From NCBI GenBank assembly GCA_036654095.1, contig JAVVSR010000002.1:62001-126000 (forward strand): a stretch of 64,000 bases of DNA, in the 5' to 3' direction. Origin of the DNA: JAVVSR01 sp036654095 (GTDB lineage Bacteria; Bacillota; Clostridia; Christensenellales; CAG-917). Both the position numbers and the translations under genes were made by a program. Of the stretch, positions 8,127 to 16,950 are shown piece by piece. The notes beneath the pieces were generated by a model. The model had not been told where the DNA came from and searched no databases. It worked only from the letters and a program-made list of their open reading frames with translations. Position 1 is the stretch's first letter. Each line of letters opens with the position of its first letter.

Positions 8127-9743
8127 TTAGCCCTTACTTCCGCCAATATACTTTTGTGCATTTGCCCACATTTCAATTTGTCGAGGGTTTTCCAAAACCA
8201 TAATTGCCGAAACTCCTGAATTATTAAGGCGTTTAAAATATTTTACTAACTTTTCCATCGCCGAAAGGTCAAAAGTTTTAAGCAATGACAGGTCAAAGAT
8301 AATGGTATCATAGTTTTCAATTCGAGTATCGATATGTGATATAAGTTTATCGGCTGATTTAAATGTTAAATGAGGTGTAACTAAAAATGCTTGCGCATTA
8401 TTTAAGTTTGCATTTAGGTGCGTATATTTTTCAAGAGTTTCCGCTTGCGAAATATTTGTTTTTGCGCAAAGCTCAATAATTTGTAGTATGCAAGCAACTA
8501 AAAAACCGCCACCAACACCAAACACTAAATCTTCAGTTACGGTAAGCACAAAAGTAGTTAGCAAAATAGCGGTATCGCGCCAATTAAATAGTATCATTTT
8601 GAAACACAATTTAAAGTTAGCCATTCCAAGCGCAACCATAATTAGCACAGCGGAAAGCGAGGCCATTGGAATAAATTTCATAATTGGCATAAGCACAAGA
8701 AACATAATAAGCAATATCACTGCGTGAAACATACCAGCTACGGGGGAGCGTCCGCCATTTTTCACATTAGCGGCTGTCCTCGCGATTGCGCCAGTCGCGG
8801 GCAATCCGCCAAAGCAAGCAGATGCGATGTTAGTAAGCCCCTGCGCAAATAGTTCCGTGTTCGAGTCGTGGCGGCCATTAATCATACTGTCGGCAACGGT
8901 TGCCGAAAGCAGGCTTTCGATTGCGCCCAAAAACGCAATAACCATACTTGGCACAATTAATTTCACTATATTTAACGAGCCAAGATTTGCCCACTGTGGA
9001 AAGTAAAATTGCGCTTTAATTTCACCAAAACTTGAGCCGATTGTGTCGACCGAATGTGGATAAAATTTGTTTACTAAAAGCGTTAGTAGCGTTGCGATAA
9101 TTATCGCGACAAATGCAGAAGGAAATTTCGCATTTATTTTAGGCAAGCAAATTATAATTGCAATCGTAACACAGCCAATGGCGGTAGTTGCAAATGAAAT
9201 ACTTTTTATATTTTGAAATAAAATAGAGATTTGCGAAATAAAATGTCCGCCAGTTAAGCAATCAATTCCAAAAAAACCTTTTATTTGCCCGACCATTAGC
9301 GTAACCCCTATACCAGCTGTAAATCCTAAAATGATTGGATATGGAATATACCTCACTAACTTGCCCGCGCGAAATAATCCTAAAAACAATAGTATAATTC
9401 CAGCCATAACTGTTGCAAATTGCAAGCCAATCAAGCCTATTTCGGGATTGTTGACATAGCCCAAAACGATGACAACAAATGCCGCCGTTGGCCCGCCAAT
9501 TTGAACTTTACTTCCACCGAATAAACTAATGATAAAACCCGCGACGATTGCGGTAATAATCCCCTGTTGCAAGGTAACCCCAGATTGTATACCTAGCGCG
9601 ATTGACAATGGTAGCGCTATGATAGCTACCAACAAACCACTCATTAAATCGGCAGTTAGTTTTTTAAAACTGTAACCTTTTAACGAGTCGAACAAAGCAG
9701 GCTTAATAAACATAAATTTCTGACTTAAATCCTTTAGTTGCAC
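8127..9743 (-). CDS. SulP-family anion transporter with STAS domain
   Basis: 538 residues. A hydrophobic core with 10-14 membrane segments (about 35-430) carries the SulP signatures GGPTAAFVVI and GLTNIASACFGGLPATGAIA. A cytoplasmic STAS domain follows (about 440-538), with IIFDLSLLKTFDLSAMEKL. Bacterial SulP proteins move sulfate, bicarbonate or dicarboxylates; the sequence does not settle the substrate. The start is uncertain: GTG 9743 has no good ribosome site, and ATG 9713 (residue 11) is an alternative. The gene stands alone behind a strong promoter that overlaps a palindrome. Confidence 0.9.
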   Translation of the reverse strand: MQLKDLSQKFMFIKPALFDSLKGYSFKKLTADLMSGLLVAIIALPLSIALGIQSGVTLQQGIITAIVAGFIISLFGGSKVQIGGPTAAFVVIVLGYVNNPEIGLIGLQFATVMAGIILLFLGLFRAGKLVRYIPYPIILGFTAGIGVTLMVGQIKGFFGIDCLTGGHFISQISILFQNIKSISFATTAIGCVTIAIIICLPKINAKFPSAFVAIIIATLLTLLVNKFYPHSVDTIGSSFGEIKAQFYFPQWANLGSLNIVKLIVPSMVIAFLGAIESLLSATVADSMINGRHDSNTELFAQGLTNIASACFGGLPATGAIARTAANVKNGGRSPVAGMFHAVILLIMFLVLMPIMKFIPMASLSAVLIMVALGMANFKLCFKMILFNWRDTAILLTTFVLTVTEDLVFGVGGGFLVACILQIIELCAKTNISQAETLEKYTHLNANLNNAQAFLVTPHLTFKSADKLISHIDTRIENYDTIIFDLSLLKTFDLSAMEKLVKYFKRLNNSGVSAIMVLENPRQIEMWANAQKYIGGSKG

Positions 9744-9752
9744 ACTACAATA

Positions 9753-9801
9753 CTACGTATTAACGTAGGCATAGTTTAAGCTTGCAAAAAAAATATGTCA
9801 A
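9753..9801 (-). promoter_or_regulatory. SulP promoter with overlapping palindromic operator
   Basis: Minus-strand TTGACA (9796-9801), 17-base spacer, TAAACT (9773-9778). Directly downstream, CTACGT-ATTA-ACGTAG (9753-9768) is a perfect inverted repeat ending ten bases before the GTG start, well placed for repressor binding or for blocking translation. Confidence 0.55.
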
Positions 9802-10088
9802 GCATAACTAGCGCAAAATATATTATATATTAGGCCGTTTTTGCTTGACATTTTAAACATCATATTTAAGTCGATTTTAGGCAATTTATGACACCAAAAC
9901 TAGCTGTTTTTGTTAATTTTGCTTTAATTGATATCAACTTTTATGCCTAGACAAATAAAAAGTAATTAATCGCAATATTTCAATAGACATATTTAATAAT
10001 GTAACAAATTTAAATTACAATGTTTTATAAAATCCATTATGATATCGCTTAACATTAATTAAACAAATATATTCACTTTCCACACAAA
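9802..10088. other. AT-rich intergenic stretch
   Basis: Between dfx and the SulP promoter. The only structure seen is GCTTGACAT near 9848, which forms a 9-bp inverted repeat with ATGTCAAGC near 9795. I see no gene. Confidence 0.5.
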
Positions 10089-10460
10089 TTACAGTTCGGT
10101 TTTCCAAAGTCCGTGCAGGTTGCAATAAGCGTATACCGCTATTGGTTCTTCGCCATCCAAGGTAAAAGTCGCCGAAGGTTTGCCGTTACATTTTTTCCGC
10201 ATACCGCCTTCAGAAGTTTCGAGATAAATCCAATCAATATAATGTTCTTCAGTCATTGGGTGAACAACACTACCAACCGTTACGCTAACTTTTTGGCCTT
10301 CAATAAGCACCATCGGAATATGCTTTTCGTGGCTTGCTTCAACAGTATTTGCTTCAAGAGATTTCATTTTCGCGCCACAACAAATTATTGGCACACCTGA
10401 ATTATTTATCATACCTACCAGATTTTTACAATGCTCACACAAATAAAATTTACTTGACAT
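10089..10460 (-). CDS. dfx: Desulfoferrodoxin (superoxide reductase)
   Basis: 123 residues, normal length for the two-iron form. The N-terminal rubredoxin-like centre I has Cys 8, 11, 27 and 28. The catalytic centre II has Glu 45 and His 47 (EKHIP), His 67 (VVHP), His 73, Cys 113 and His 116 (CNLHGLW). The enzyme reduces superoxide to hydrogen peroxide in the cytoplasm of anaerobes without releasing oxygen. It lies last after pyrE, 124 bases away, with a strong AAGGAGG site. A tandem hexanucleotide tract fills the gap, so expression may be by read-through from pyr or from a promoter affected by the tract. Confidence 0.95.
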   Translation of the reverse strand: MSSKFYLCEHCKNLVGMINNSGVPIICCGAKMKSLEANTVEASHEKHIPMVLIEGQKVSVTVGSVVHPMTEEHYIDWIYLETSEGGMRKKCNGKPSATFTLDGEEPIAVYAYCNLHGLWKTEL

Positions 10461-10482
10461 AGTAATACCTCCTTAAAATCAA

Positions 10483-10558
10483 TTTTTGTTTTTGTTTTTG
10501 TTTTTGTTTTTGTTTTCGTTTTTGTTTTCGTTTTTGTTTTTGTTTTTGTTTTTGTTTT
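10483..10558. repeat. Tandem hexanucleotide repeat (TTTTTG)n
   Basis: Twelve full TTTTTG units plus four bases, with two units changed to TTTTCG. It lies between pyrE and dfx and ends six bases before the dfx ribosome binding site. On the transcribed strand it reads as CAAAAA units. Such tracts change length by slippage. Confidence 0.95.
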
Positions 10559-10584
10559 AACGTTATATCATACACCACAAAAAA

Positions 10585-11238
10585 TTATCTTGCATTTTGC
10601 CAACTTTCATCATAAGGATTTTTTTGAAATGCTTTAACTAATTTATATTCAGCTTCAGTAATATAACTTTCTTCAAGCGCAACATCGGTCAACACATCAA
10701 AATTTGTAATCGACACATTTTTAATATTTTCTTCCAACAGCCTTGCAATGCCTTTTTGCATACCATAAGTAAATATTGAAACAATACCCAAAACATCTGC
10801 GCCAACATCGCGTAACGCATTTACAACTTCAATAGCCGAGCCTGCGGTAGAAATCAAATCCTCTACAACGACGACTTTTTTTCCAGTTGGAATAATCCCC
10901 TCAATTTGATTGTTGCGACCGTGCGTTTTGCTGTCGCCACGGACATATCCCATAGGTATATCCAAAATTTCGCTGACAATAGCCGCGTGCGGAATACCCG
11001 CTGTTGATGTGCCAAAAACAGCTTCACATTCAGGATAAAACGCCTCAATATTTTCAGCGATACCATTTTCAATAATTTCGCGTACACGCGGATACGACAA
11101 CGTCAAACGATTGTCGCAATATATTGGTGATTTAATGCCACTTGCCCACACAAAGGGCTCATTTGGCCTTAGGAAAACCGCTTTAATTGACAAAAGCGCT
11201 TTAGCCACCTGTTTTTCTAACTCTTTAAAATGTTCCAT
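10585..11238 (-). CDS. pyrE: Orotate phosphoribosyltransferase
   Basis: 217 residues, usual length. The PRPP-binding motif VVVVEDLISTAGSA is near 120-133 and the flexible catalytic loop (RGDSKTHGRNNQIEG) near 100-113. It joins orotate to PRPP to make orotidine 5'-phosphate, the fifth step of pyrimidine synthesis. It is the last pyr gene of the operon, nine bases after pyrF, with AGGAGG before ATG 11238. Its partner enzyme PyrF is encoded immediately upstream. Confidence 0.96.
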   Translation of the reverse strand: MEHFKELEKQVAKALLSIKAVFLRPNEPFVWASGIKSPIYCDNRLTLSYPRVREIIENGIAENIEAFYPECEAVFGTSTAGIPHAAIVSEILDIPMGYVRGDSKTHGRNNQIEGIIPTGKKVVVVEDLISTAGSAIEVVNALRDVGADVLGIVSIFTYGMQKGIARLLEENIKNVSITNFDVLTDVALEESYITEAEYKLVKAFQKNPYDESWQNAR

Positions 11239-11246
11239 AACTCCTC

Positions 11247-11942
11247 CTAGTTTGCTGAAAATTCATTTTTACAACGCAAATATGCTTCTAACGGATTATC
11301 TGCGCCAGTAATGCTTCTGCCTACTACAATATAATCACTGCCAAGTTCCCTTGCAAGCGCAGGTGTTGAAATACGTTTTTGGTCGTCGGCGCAATCACCT
11401 GAAAGACGAATCCCGGGAGTAACGCTAATAAGCCCTAACTTTTTAATTATCGGGGCTTCTAGCGGGCTGCAAACAACACCGTCAAGCCCTGCTATTTTAG
11501 CATTTTCAGCATAACCTTTAACTGTTTCGTCAAGCGACTTTGAAATAAACAATTCACTATGCAAAACGCTTTCGCTTGTTGATGTTAGCTGAGTTACCGC
11601 GATAAGCAAAGTGCCTGTTCCATTCGCTCCCTCACTAAGCCCTTGACGCGCCTTTTTCATCATTTCTATTCCACCAGAGGCGTGTACATTTGTCATATCG
11701 ACGCCAAGCGACGCAATATTTTTCATAGCCTTATATACGGTGTTTGGAATGTCGTGAAGTTTTAAATCCAAAAAGATTTTAAAACCATTTTGCTTTAACT
11801 CCTTAACCATATCTGCGCCCTCTTTATAAAAAAGTTCCATGCCGACTTTAAGATAAGGTTTTTCATTTTTAAAGTTTTTCAAAAATAAATTCAGGTCGTT
11901 TTTGCTTGAAAAATCACACGCAATAATAACTTCTTTACTCAT
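11247..11942 (-). CDS. pyrF: Orotidine 5'-phosphate decarboxylase
   Basis: About 231 residues. The catalytic Lys-Asp-Lys-Asp array is seen as FLDLKLHDIPNT (about 58-69), and the phosphate-binding end as SDYIVVGRSI. It makes UMP. Starts possible at ATG 11942 or 11945; 11942 has the better spacing from GGGAGG, and a TTG at 11957 is less likely. The start overlaps the pyrD stop by eight bases, indicating translational coupling. The length and the DIPNT signature fit group 1 enzymes of Gram-positive bacteria. Confidence 0.95.
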   Translation of the reverse strand: MSKEVIIACDFSSKNDLNLFLKNFKNEKPYLKVGMELFYKEGADMVKELKQNGFKIFLDLKLHDIPNTVYKAMKNIASLGVDMTNVHASGGIEMMKKARQGLSEGANGTGTLLIAVTQLTSTSESVLHSELFISKSLDETVKGYAENAKIAGLDGVVCSPLEAPIIKKLGLISVTPGIRLSGDCADDQKRISTPALARELGSDYIVVGRSITGADNPLEAYLRCKNEFSAN

Positions 11943-12849
11943 CATGCGCCCTCCCAATTATATCGGATAATTTTTTAATATTAAACTGTTCCATAAGTTT
12001 TGGCAGTTGCAAAATAATTTTTTGACACGCCCACGGGTCAATCAAATTTTGACTGCCCACCATAACGGCGGTTGCGCCTGCGTACATCATTTCAATAACA
12101 TCGTACGCGCTTTCAATTCCACCTATTCCGATAATAGGCAGTTTGACCGCGTCATAAACTTGATACACCATTCTAACAGCAACAGGAAACACACCTTTTC
12201 CGCTATAACCTCCCGTTTTGACACTTAAAATTGGTTTAGCTGTTTTCAAGTTAATGCGCATACCAACTAAAGTATTAATTAAACTAATTGCATCAGCTCC
12301 GCCATTTTCAACAGCCTTCGCCATACTTGCAATATCGGTTACATTTGGACTTAATTTAACAATAATTGGCTTTGTAGATACTTTTTTAACAGCTTTAACT
12401 AGCTTTTCCGCAATATTAGCGTCAACGCCAAAAGCCATACCTCCGCCTTTTACATTTGGGCAACTTATATTTAATTCGACAGCAAAAACCTTGTCAACTG
12501 TGTTAAATTTTGCGACGGTCGCTACATAATCATCAAAACTATGACCCCCAACGTTAGCTATGACGGGTTTCCCGTATACCGCTGAAAGCTTTACTATTTC
12601 ATCTGAAATTACTTTGTCAACCCCGGGATTTTGCAACCCGATTGCATTTAATAAGCCTGACGGACATTCTGCAATTCTAGGCAATGGATTTCCATATCTA
12701 GCGCTTAGCGTTGTGCCTTTAAGTGAAATTGAACCTAAACAATTTATGTCATAATATTCACTAAACTCATACCCGAAACCAAACGTCCCCGACGCAGGTA
12801 TAATTGGATTACTTAATAAATTATTAAACAGTTGAACTCTTGTATCCAT
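11935..12849 (-). CDS. pyrD: Dihydroorotate dehydrogenase B, catalytic subunit
   Basis: 304 residues of the class 1B type. The active-site loop ELNISCPNVKGGG contains the class-1 catalytic Cys, and the FMN-binding end reads IIGIGGIESAYDVIEMMYAGA. Class 1B enzymes work as a heterotetramer with PyrK and pass electrons to NAD+. PyrK is encoded just upstream with a TAATG overlap, confirming the type. The enzyme oxidises dihydroorotate to orotate in the cytoplasm. A good GGAGG site precedes ATG 12849. Confidence 0.96.
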   Translation of the reverse strand: MDTRVQLFNNLLSNPIIPASGTFGFGYEFSEYYDINCLGSISLKGTTLSARYGNPLPRIAECPSGLLNAIGLQNPGVDKVISDEIVKLSAVYGKPVIANVGGHSFDDYVATVAKFNTVDKVFAVELNISCPNVKGGGMAFGVDANIAEKLVKAVKKVSTKPIIVKLSPNVTDIASMAKAVENGGADAISLINTLVGMRINLKTAKPILSVKTGGYSGKGVFPVAVRMVYQVYDAVKLPIIGIGGIESAYDVIEMMYAGATAVMVGSQNLIDPWACQKIILQLPKLMEQFNIKKLSDIIGRAHDE

Positions 12850-13574
12850 TAAAATTTCACCTCCGCGCTGTCAAAAATCGGGCCGTCTTTGCACACACGT
12901 TTTATGCCGTTATATGTTTCAATACTGCAACCCATACACGCGCCAAATCCGCACGCCATACGCGCTTCAAGCGACAATTCCCCTGTTTTTGAAAATTCCG
13001 ATAGCGCCTTCAGCATAACAGTAGGACCACAAGCGTAATAATAATCATAGTCAATTTGGACAGTCATCAATGCTTCCACTGCATTTCCATAAAAACCGAT
13101 AGAACCGTCATCAGACGACACTATCACACTTCCTAGCTTTTTGAACTCGTCAACATAAAAGGCTTCAGCTTCGTTTTTAAATCCCAGCACAATGACGGGT
13201 TTTTTGCCCTGTTTGACTAATTCTTTCGCCAAGTAATAAAGAGGCGCAATACCTATTCCACCGCCAACTAACAACGGTTTTTTTGAACGTTCTGTTCTGA
13301 AGCCATTTCCTAAGGCTACCAAACAATCCAATTCGTCGCCATTTTTTAAACCAATCATCGCTTCCGTGCCGCGCCCAGAAACCCTATATAAAACAGTAAT
13401 TTCATTGCCGTTACGGTCGGCAATACCAAATGGACGACGCAAGTAAAAACCGTTTAATGCAATTTCAATAAACTGACCACATTGTGTTTTATCAATATCG
13501 CCAACTAAAATCAACTTATAAATATCTTTGCTGATTTTATTGTTTTCTTTTACCTTTAAATTAATTTGCTTCAT
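12849..13574 (-). CDS. pyrK: Dihydroorotate dehydrogenase B, electron-transfer subunit
   Basis: 241 residues. An N-terminal FAD-binding barrel (RRPFGIAD, about 48-55), then an NAD-binding fold (LLVGGGIGIAPLYYLAKEL), then a C-terminal [2Fe-2S] site with the CGFGACMGCSIE motif and a further Cys in RVCKDGPIF. It carries electrons from PyrD to NAD+. The start is 196 bases after carB, the only sizeable gap in the pyr cluster, and the site before it (AGGT) is modest. Confidence 0.95.
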   Translation of the reverse strand: MKQINLKVKENNKISKDIYKLILVGDIDKTQCGQFIEIALNGFYLRRPFGIADRNGNEITVLYRVSGRGTEAMIGLKNGDELDCLVALGNGFRTERSKKPLLVGGGIGIAPLYYLAKELVKQGKKPVIVLGFKNEAEAFYVDEFKKLGSVIVSSDDGSIGFYGNAVEALMTVQIDYDYYYACGPTVMLKALSEFSKTGELSLEARMACGFGACMGCSIETYNGIKRVCKDGPIFDSAEVKF

Positions 13575-13770
13575 TTTTTACCTATTGATTTAATTGCGCT
13601 TAATTAAGCAATTATCTATATTACATCTGCTGCGTAAATTTCGAGCCAAACATCTAATGCATTAATTTGCGCTATATCAAAACATTTTCTTATTGCTACA
13701 CCCGTACAGCCCTATTCAACTAATTAACAGTAAATAGGACTAACCGCATAATTAGATAATACAACATTAA
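13575..13770. other. carB-pyrK gap
   Basis: 196 bases. Contains the palindrome GCTTAATTAAGC (13598-13609) and a long-loop CCTATT/AATAGG pair. No terminator with a U run and no convincing promoter, so read-through from carB is expected. Confidence 0.5.
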
Positions 13771-16700
13771 TTATTTTGCGTCAATAGTACTAACACTCAT
13801 CGTAATTTCCTCAAGCACGTCAAGTAAGGCCGCCACGGTGTCAAGTGAGGTAAATATAGGAACATTATTTTCAACAGCCGTGCTTCTAATTGCAACGCCG
13901 TCACGATGAACAGTAAGTTCGCCTTCGGTAATGGTGTTTACAACATAGGTAACATATCCTTTGCGCAACCCTTCCAATATTTCTTCGCTACCTTGTGAAA
14001 GTTTTTTGCGAACCCTTGTGCGAATACCTTTAGTTTTCAAAAATTTGGCCGTACCTTCAGTGGCTTCGATGTTAAAACCTAAATCATAAAAACGCTTAAT
14101 GAGAGGTAATGCGGCATCTTTATCGGCATCACTAATAGTTGCGAATACCGTTCCATAGTTGCTAACCCTTAGACCACTGGCCTTTAAAGCTTTATAGATA
14201 GCGCGATTAAGCGATTTATCGTAGCCGATTGCTTCGCCGGTAGATTTCATTTCGGGCGAAAGCACCGCGTCAAGCCCTGTAAGTTTACTGTACGAGAACG
14301 TAGGCGCTTTGACATACCATTTATCCTTTCTTGGAAACACACCCGTATAACCCAACGTCTTTAGACTTTGTCCAAGCATAACCTTTGTTGCAATATTCGC
14401 AATAGGTACGCCCGTAACTTTAGCTAAAAACGGTACAGTACGGCTACTTCTTGGGTTTACTTCAATAATAAACACCTTGTCCGACTTGTCGACTACAAAC
14501 TGAATATTGAATGGCCCGATAATTCCAAGAGCGAGCGCTATGCGAGTTGTATAGTTTACAATAACATCTTGAATTTGTTTGTTTAACGAATGTGACGGAT
14601 ACACGCTCAAGCTGTCGCCACTATGAACGCCTGCGCGCTCGATATGCTCCATAATTCCGGGGATAAAAACTTCTTTTCCGTCACAAATAGCGTCAACTTC
14701 ACACTCGCGCCCAATAATATATTTATCAATAAGTACGGGGTGTTTTTTATTTAGTTGAACAGCCTCATTTAAAAAGCCTTCAAGATTTTTTTCGTCATAC
14801 ACAATGTGCATCATACGACCGCCTAGCACAAACGAGGGCCTTACTAAAACAGGATAACCTATTTTTAAAGCGGCGGCTTTGCCGTCGACAATATTAAACA
14901 CGGCCTTACCTTCGGGCATAGGAATATTTAGTTTATTTAACACTTCAATAAATAAATCTCTATCCTCTGCCAAGGCGATACTTGCGCTGCTACTCCCTAA
15001 AATTTTAACACCCGCTTTATCTAGGTCATCGGCAAGATTGATTGCAGTTTGTCCGCCTAACGCAACGACAACACCTTCAGGTTTTTCAAAGTCGACGATA
15101 TTCATAACATCTTCAAACGTTAGCGGTTCGAAATACAATTTGTCACTTAGGGTATAGTCCGTTGAAACCGTTTCAGGATTGTTGTTTATAATAATAGCTT
15201 CATAGCCAGCTTCTTGAATAGCCCACACAGCGTGTACGGTAGAATAGTCAAATTCAACGCCTTGACCAATGCGGATAGGCCCGCTTCCTAAAACTATTAC
15301 TTTCTTTTTTTCGCCGATTTTTGACTCGTTTTCATTTTCATAAGTAGAGTAAAAATAAGGTATATATGATTTAAATTCACCACCGCAGATATCAACCGTT
15401 TTATAAACAGGATACATATTGTTTTCTTTGCGCAGATTGTAAATATCGACATAGCTCATATCCCAGCACGCGCCAATAAACTCATCGCCGAAACCCATAC
15501 GTTTTGCAGTATAAAGCACTTTAAGGTCATTTTTATTAGCTTTAATTATCTTTTCATAATTTACGATGTTATATAATTTATTTAAAAACAGCTTGTCAAT
15601 TTTCGTAATTTCGTTAATATAATCAACGCTGATATCCCTTCTTAGCGCCTCCATAATAGCGTAAATACGTTCATCTGTGCTTGCGGAAATAAAATCAACT
15701 AACTCCTTTTTGCTAAACGATTTAAGCCGCGGAAGTTCAAGGTGGCACAGCCCTGTTTCAAGCGAACGCGCGCCTTTTAAAAACGCTTCTTCGAGCGTGC
15801 GCCCTATGCTCATTATTTCACCTGTTGCCTTCATTTGAGTATTTAAATGACGGTTTGCTGTTGCAAATTTATCAAACGGAAACCTAGGAAATTTTGCTAC
15901 AACGTAATCAACCGTAGGTTCAAAACACGCCAACGTACTTGCAAGTTGTATTTCGTCAAGCCTCATTCCGCAGGCAATTTTACTGCTGACGCGCGCAATC
16001 GGAAACCCTGTCGCTTTGCTTGCTAGCGCACTTGAACGACTAACGCGAGGATTTACTTCTATTACATAATACTTAAACGAAAACGGGTCAAGGGAATACT
16101 GAATATTGCATCCGCCCTCTATCCCCAATGCCCTTATTATTTTCAATGCGCTGTTTCTAAGCATTTGAAATTCGCGGTTAGTAAGAGTTTGGCAAGGCGC
16201 AACGACTATTGAGTCGCCCGTATGAATACCAACTGGGTCAACGTTTTCCATACCACATACAACAATGGCAGTATCGTTTGAATCACGCATAACTTCAAAT
16301 TCTATTTCTTTAAACCCCTTTATGGATTTTTCAACTAAAATTTGAGTTACCGGCGAAAGCTTCAAAGCGCGTTTACTAAGTTCAATCATTTCAGCGTCGT
16401 TATCGGCAAAGCCACCACCCGTACCACCTAAAGTAAATGCTGGCCTAACTATAATTGGATAACCAATTTTGTTTGCTGCTGCAACCGAATCTTCTATGGT
16501 TGTCGCTGTAAATGATTTTATAGTAGGTTCATTTATGCTTTCGCACAAATCTTTAAACAGCTGTCTGTCTTCCGCTTTCGTAATTGAATTGTAGCCTGTA
16601 CCTAAAAGCTCAACTTGACACTCGTCTAAAATACCTTTTTTGTGTAACTGCATACCTAAATTTAAGCCCGTCTGACCACCAATGCTACAAATTAAGCCGT

Positions 16701-16950
16701 CGGGACGCTCAAGCCTTATAATCCTTGCAACGTGTTCCAAGTCCAATGGTTCCATATAAATTTTATTTGCGATTTTCGTATCAGTCATAATTGTCGCAGG
16801 ATTGCTGTTGACAAGCACAACCTCATAGCCCTCCTCTCGAAGCGCAATACAAGCCTGCGTACCTGCGTAGTCAAACTCAGCCGCTTGTCCAATAACAATC
16901 GGGCCACTTCCGATGACCATAATTTTTTTAATATCTGTTCTCTTGGGCAT
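13771..16950 (-). CDS. carB: Carbamoyl-phosphate synthase large subunit
   Basis: 1059 residues, standard length. Two tandem halves each carry a preATP-grasp start (KIMVIGSGPIVIGQAAEFDY near 10-29 and VIVLGSGPIRIGQGVEFDY near 553) and an ATP-grasp domain with Glu-x-Asn metal sites (VIEVNPRVSRSSALASKATG and IIEVNPRSSRTVPFLAKVTG). The C-terminal MGS-like domain (about 930-1059) is where UMP and ornithine act. It makes carbamoyl phosphate from bicarbonate, two ATP and ammonia delivered by CarA or taken up free. It overlaps carA by 23 bases. All expected motifs look intact, which contrasts with the altered CarA. Confidence 0.97.
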   Translation of the reverse strand: MPKRTDIKKIMVIGSGPIVIGQAAEFDYAGTQACIALREEGYEVVLVNSNPATIMTDTKIANKIYMEPLDLEHVARIIRLERPDGLICSIGGQTGLNLGMQLHKKGILDECQVELLGTGYNSITKAEDRQLFKDLCESINEPTIKSFTATTIEDSVAAANKIGYPIIVRPAFTLGGTGGGFADNDAEMIELSKRALKLSPVTQILVEKSIKGFKEIEFEVMRDSNDTAIVVCGMENVDPVGIHTGDSIVVAPCQTLTNREFQMLRNSALKIIRALGIEGGCNIQYSLDPFSFKYYVIEVNPRVSRSSALASKATGFPIARVSSKIACGMRLDEIQLASTLACFEPTVDYVVAKFPRFPFDKFATANRHLNTQMKATGEIMSIGRTLEEAFLKGARSLETGLCHLELPRLKSFSKKELVDFISASTDERIYAIMEALRRDISVDYINEITKIDKLFLNKLYNIVNYEKIIKANKNDLKVLYTAKRMGFGDEFIGACWDMSYVDIYNLRKENNMYPVYKTVDICGGEFKSYIPYFYSTYENENESKIGEKKKVIVLGSGPIRIGQGVEFDYSTVHAVWAIQEAGYEAIIINNNPETVSTDYTLSDKLYFEPLTFEDVMNIVDFEKPEGVVVALGGQTAINLADDLDKAGVKILGSSSASIALAEDRDLFIEVLNKLNIPMPEGKAVFNIVDGKAAALKIGYPVLVRPSFVLGGRMMHIVYDEKNLEGFLNEAVQLNKKHPVLIDKYIIGRECEVDAICDGKEVFIPGIMEHIERAGVHSGDSLSVYPSHSLNKQIQDVIVNYTTRIALALGIIGPFNIQFVVDKSDKVFIIEVNPRSSRTVPFLAKVTGVPIANIATKVMLGQSLKTLGYTGVFPRKDKWYVKAPTFSYSKLTGLDAVLSPEMKSTGEAIGYDKSLNRAIYKALKASGLRVSNYGTVFATISDADKDAALPLIKRFYDLGFNIEATEGTAKFLKTKGIRTRVRKKLSQGSEEILEGLRKGYVTYVVNTITEGELTVHRDGVAIRSTAVENNVPIFTSLDTVAALLDVLEEITMSVSTIDAK

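Noticed and set aside
10483..10558. Repeat tract as a CRISPR-like or coding repeat
   Set aside because: Units are contiguous without spacers and not in a reading frame with a start; it is a simple sequence repeat.
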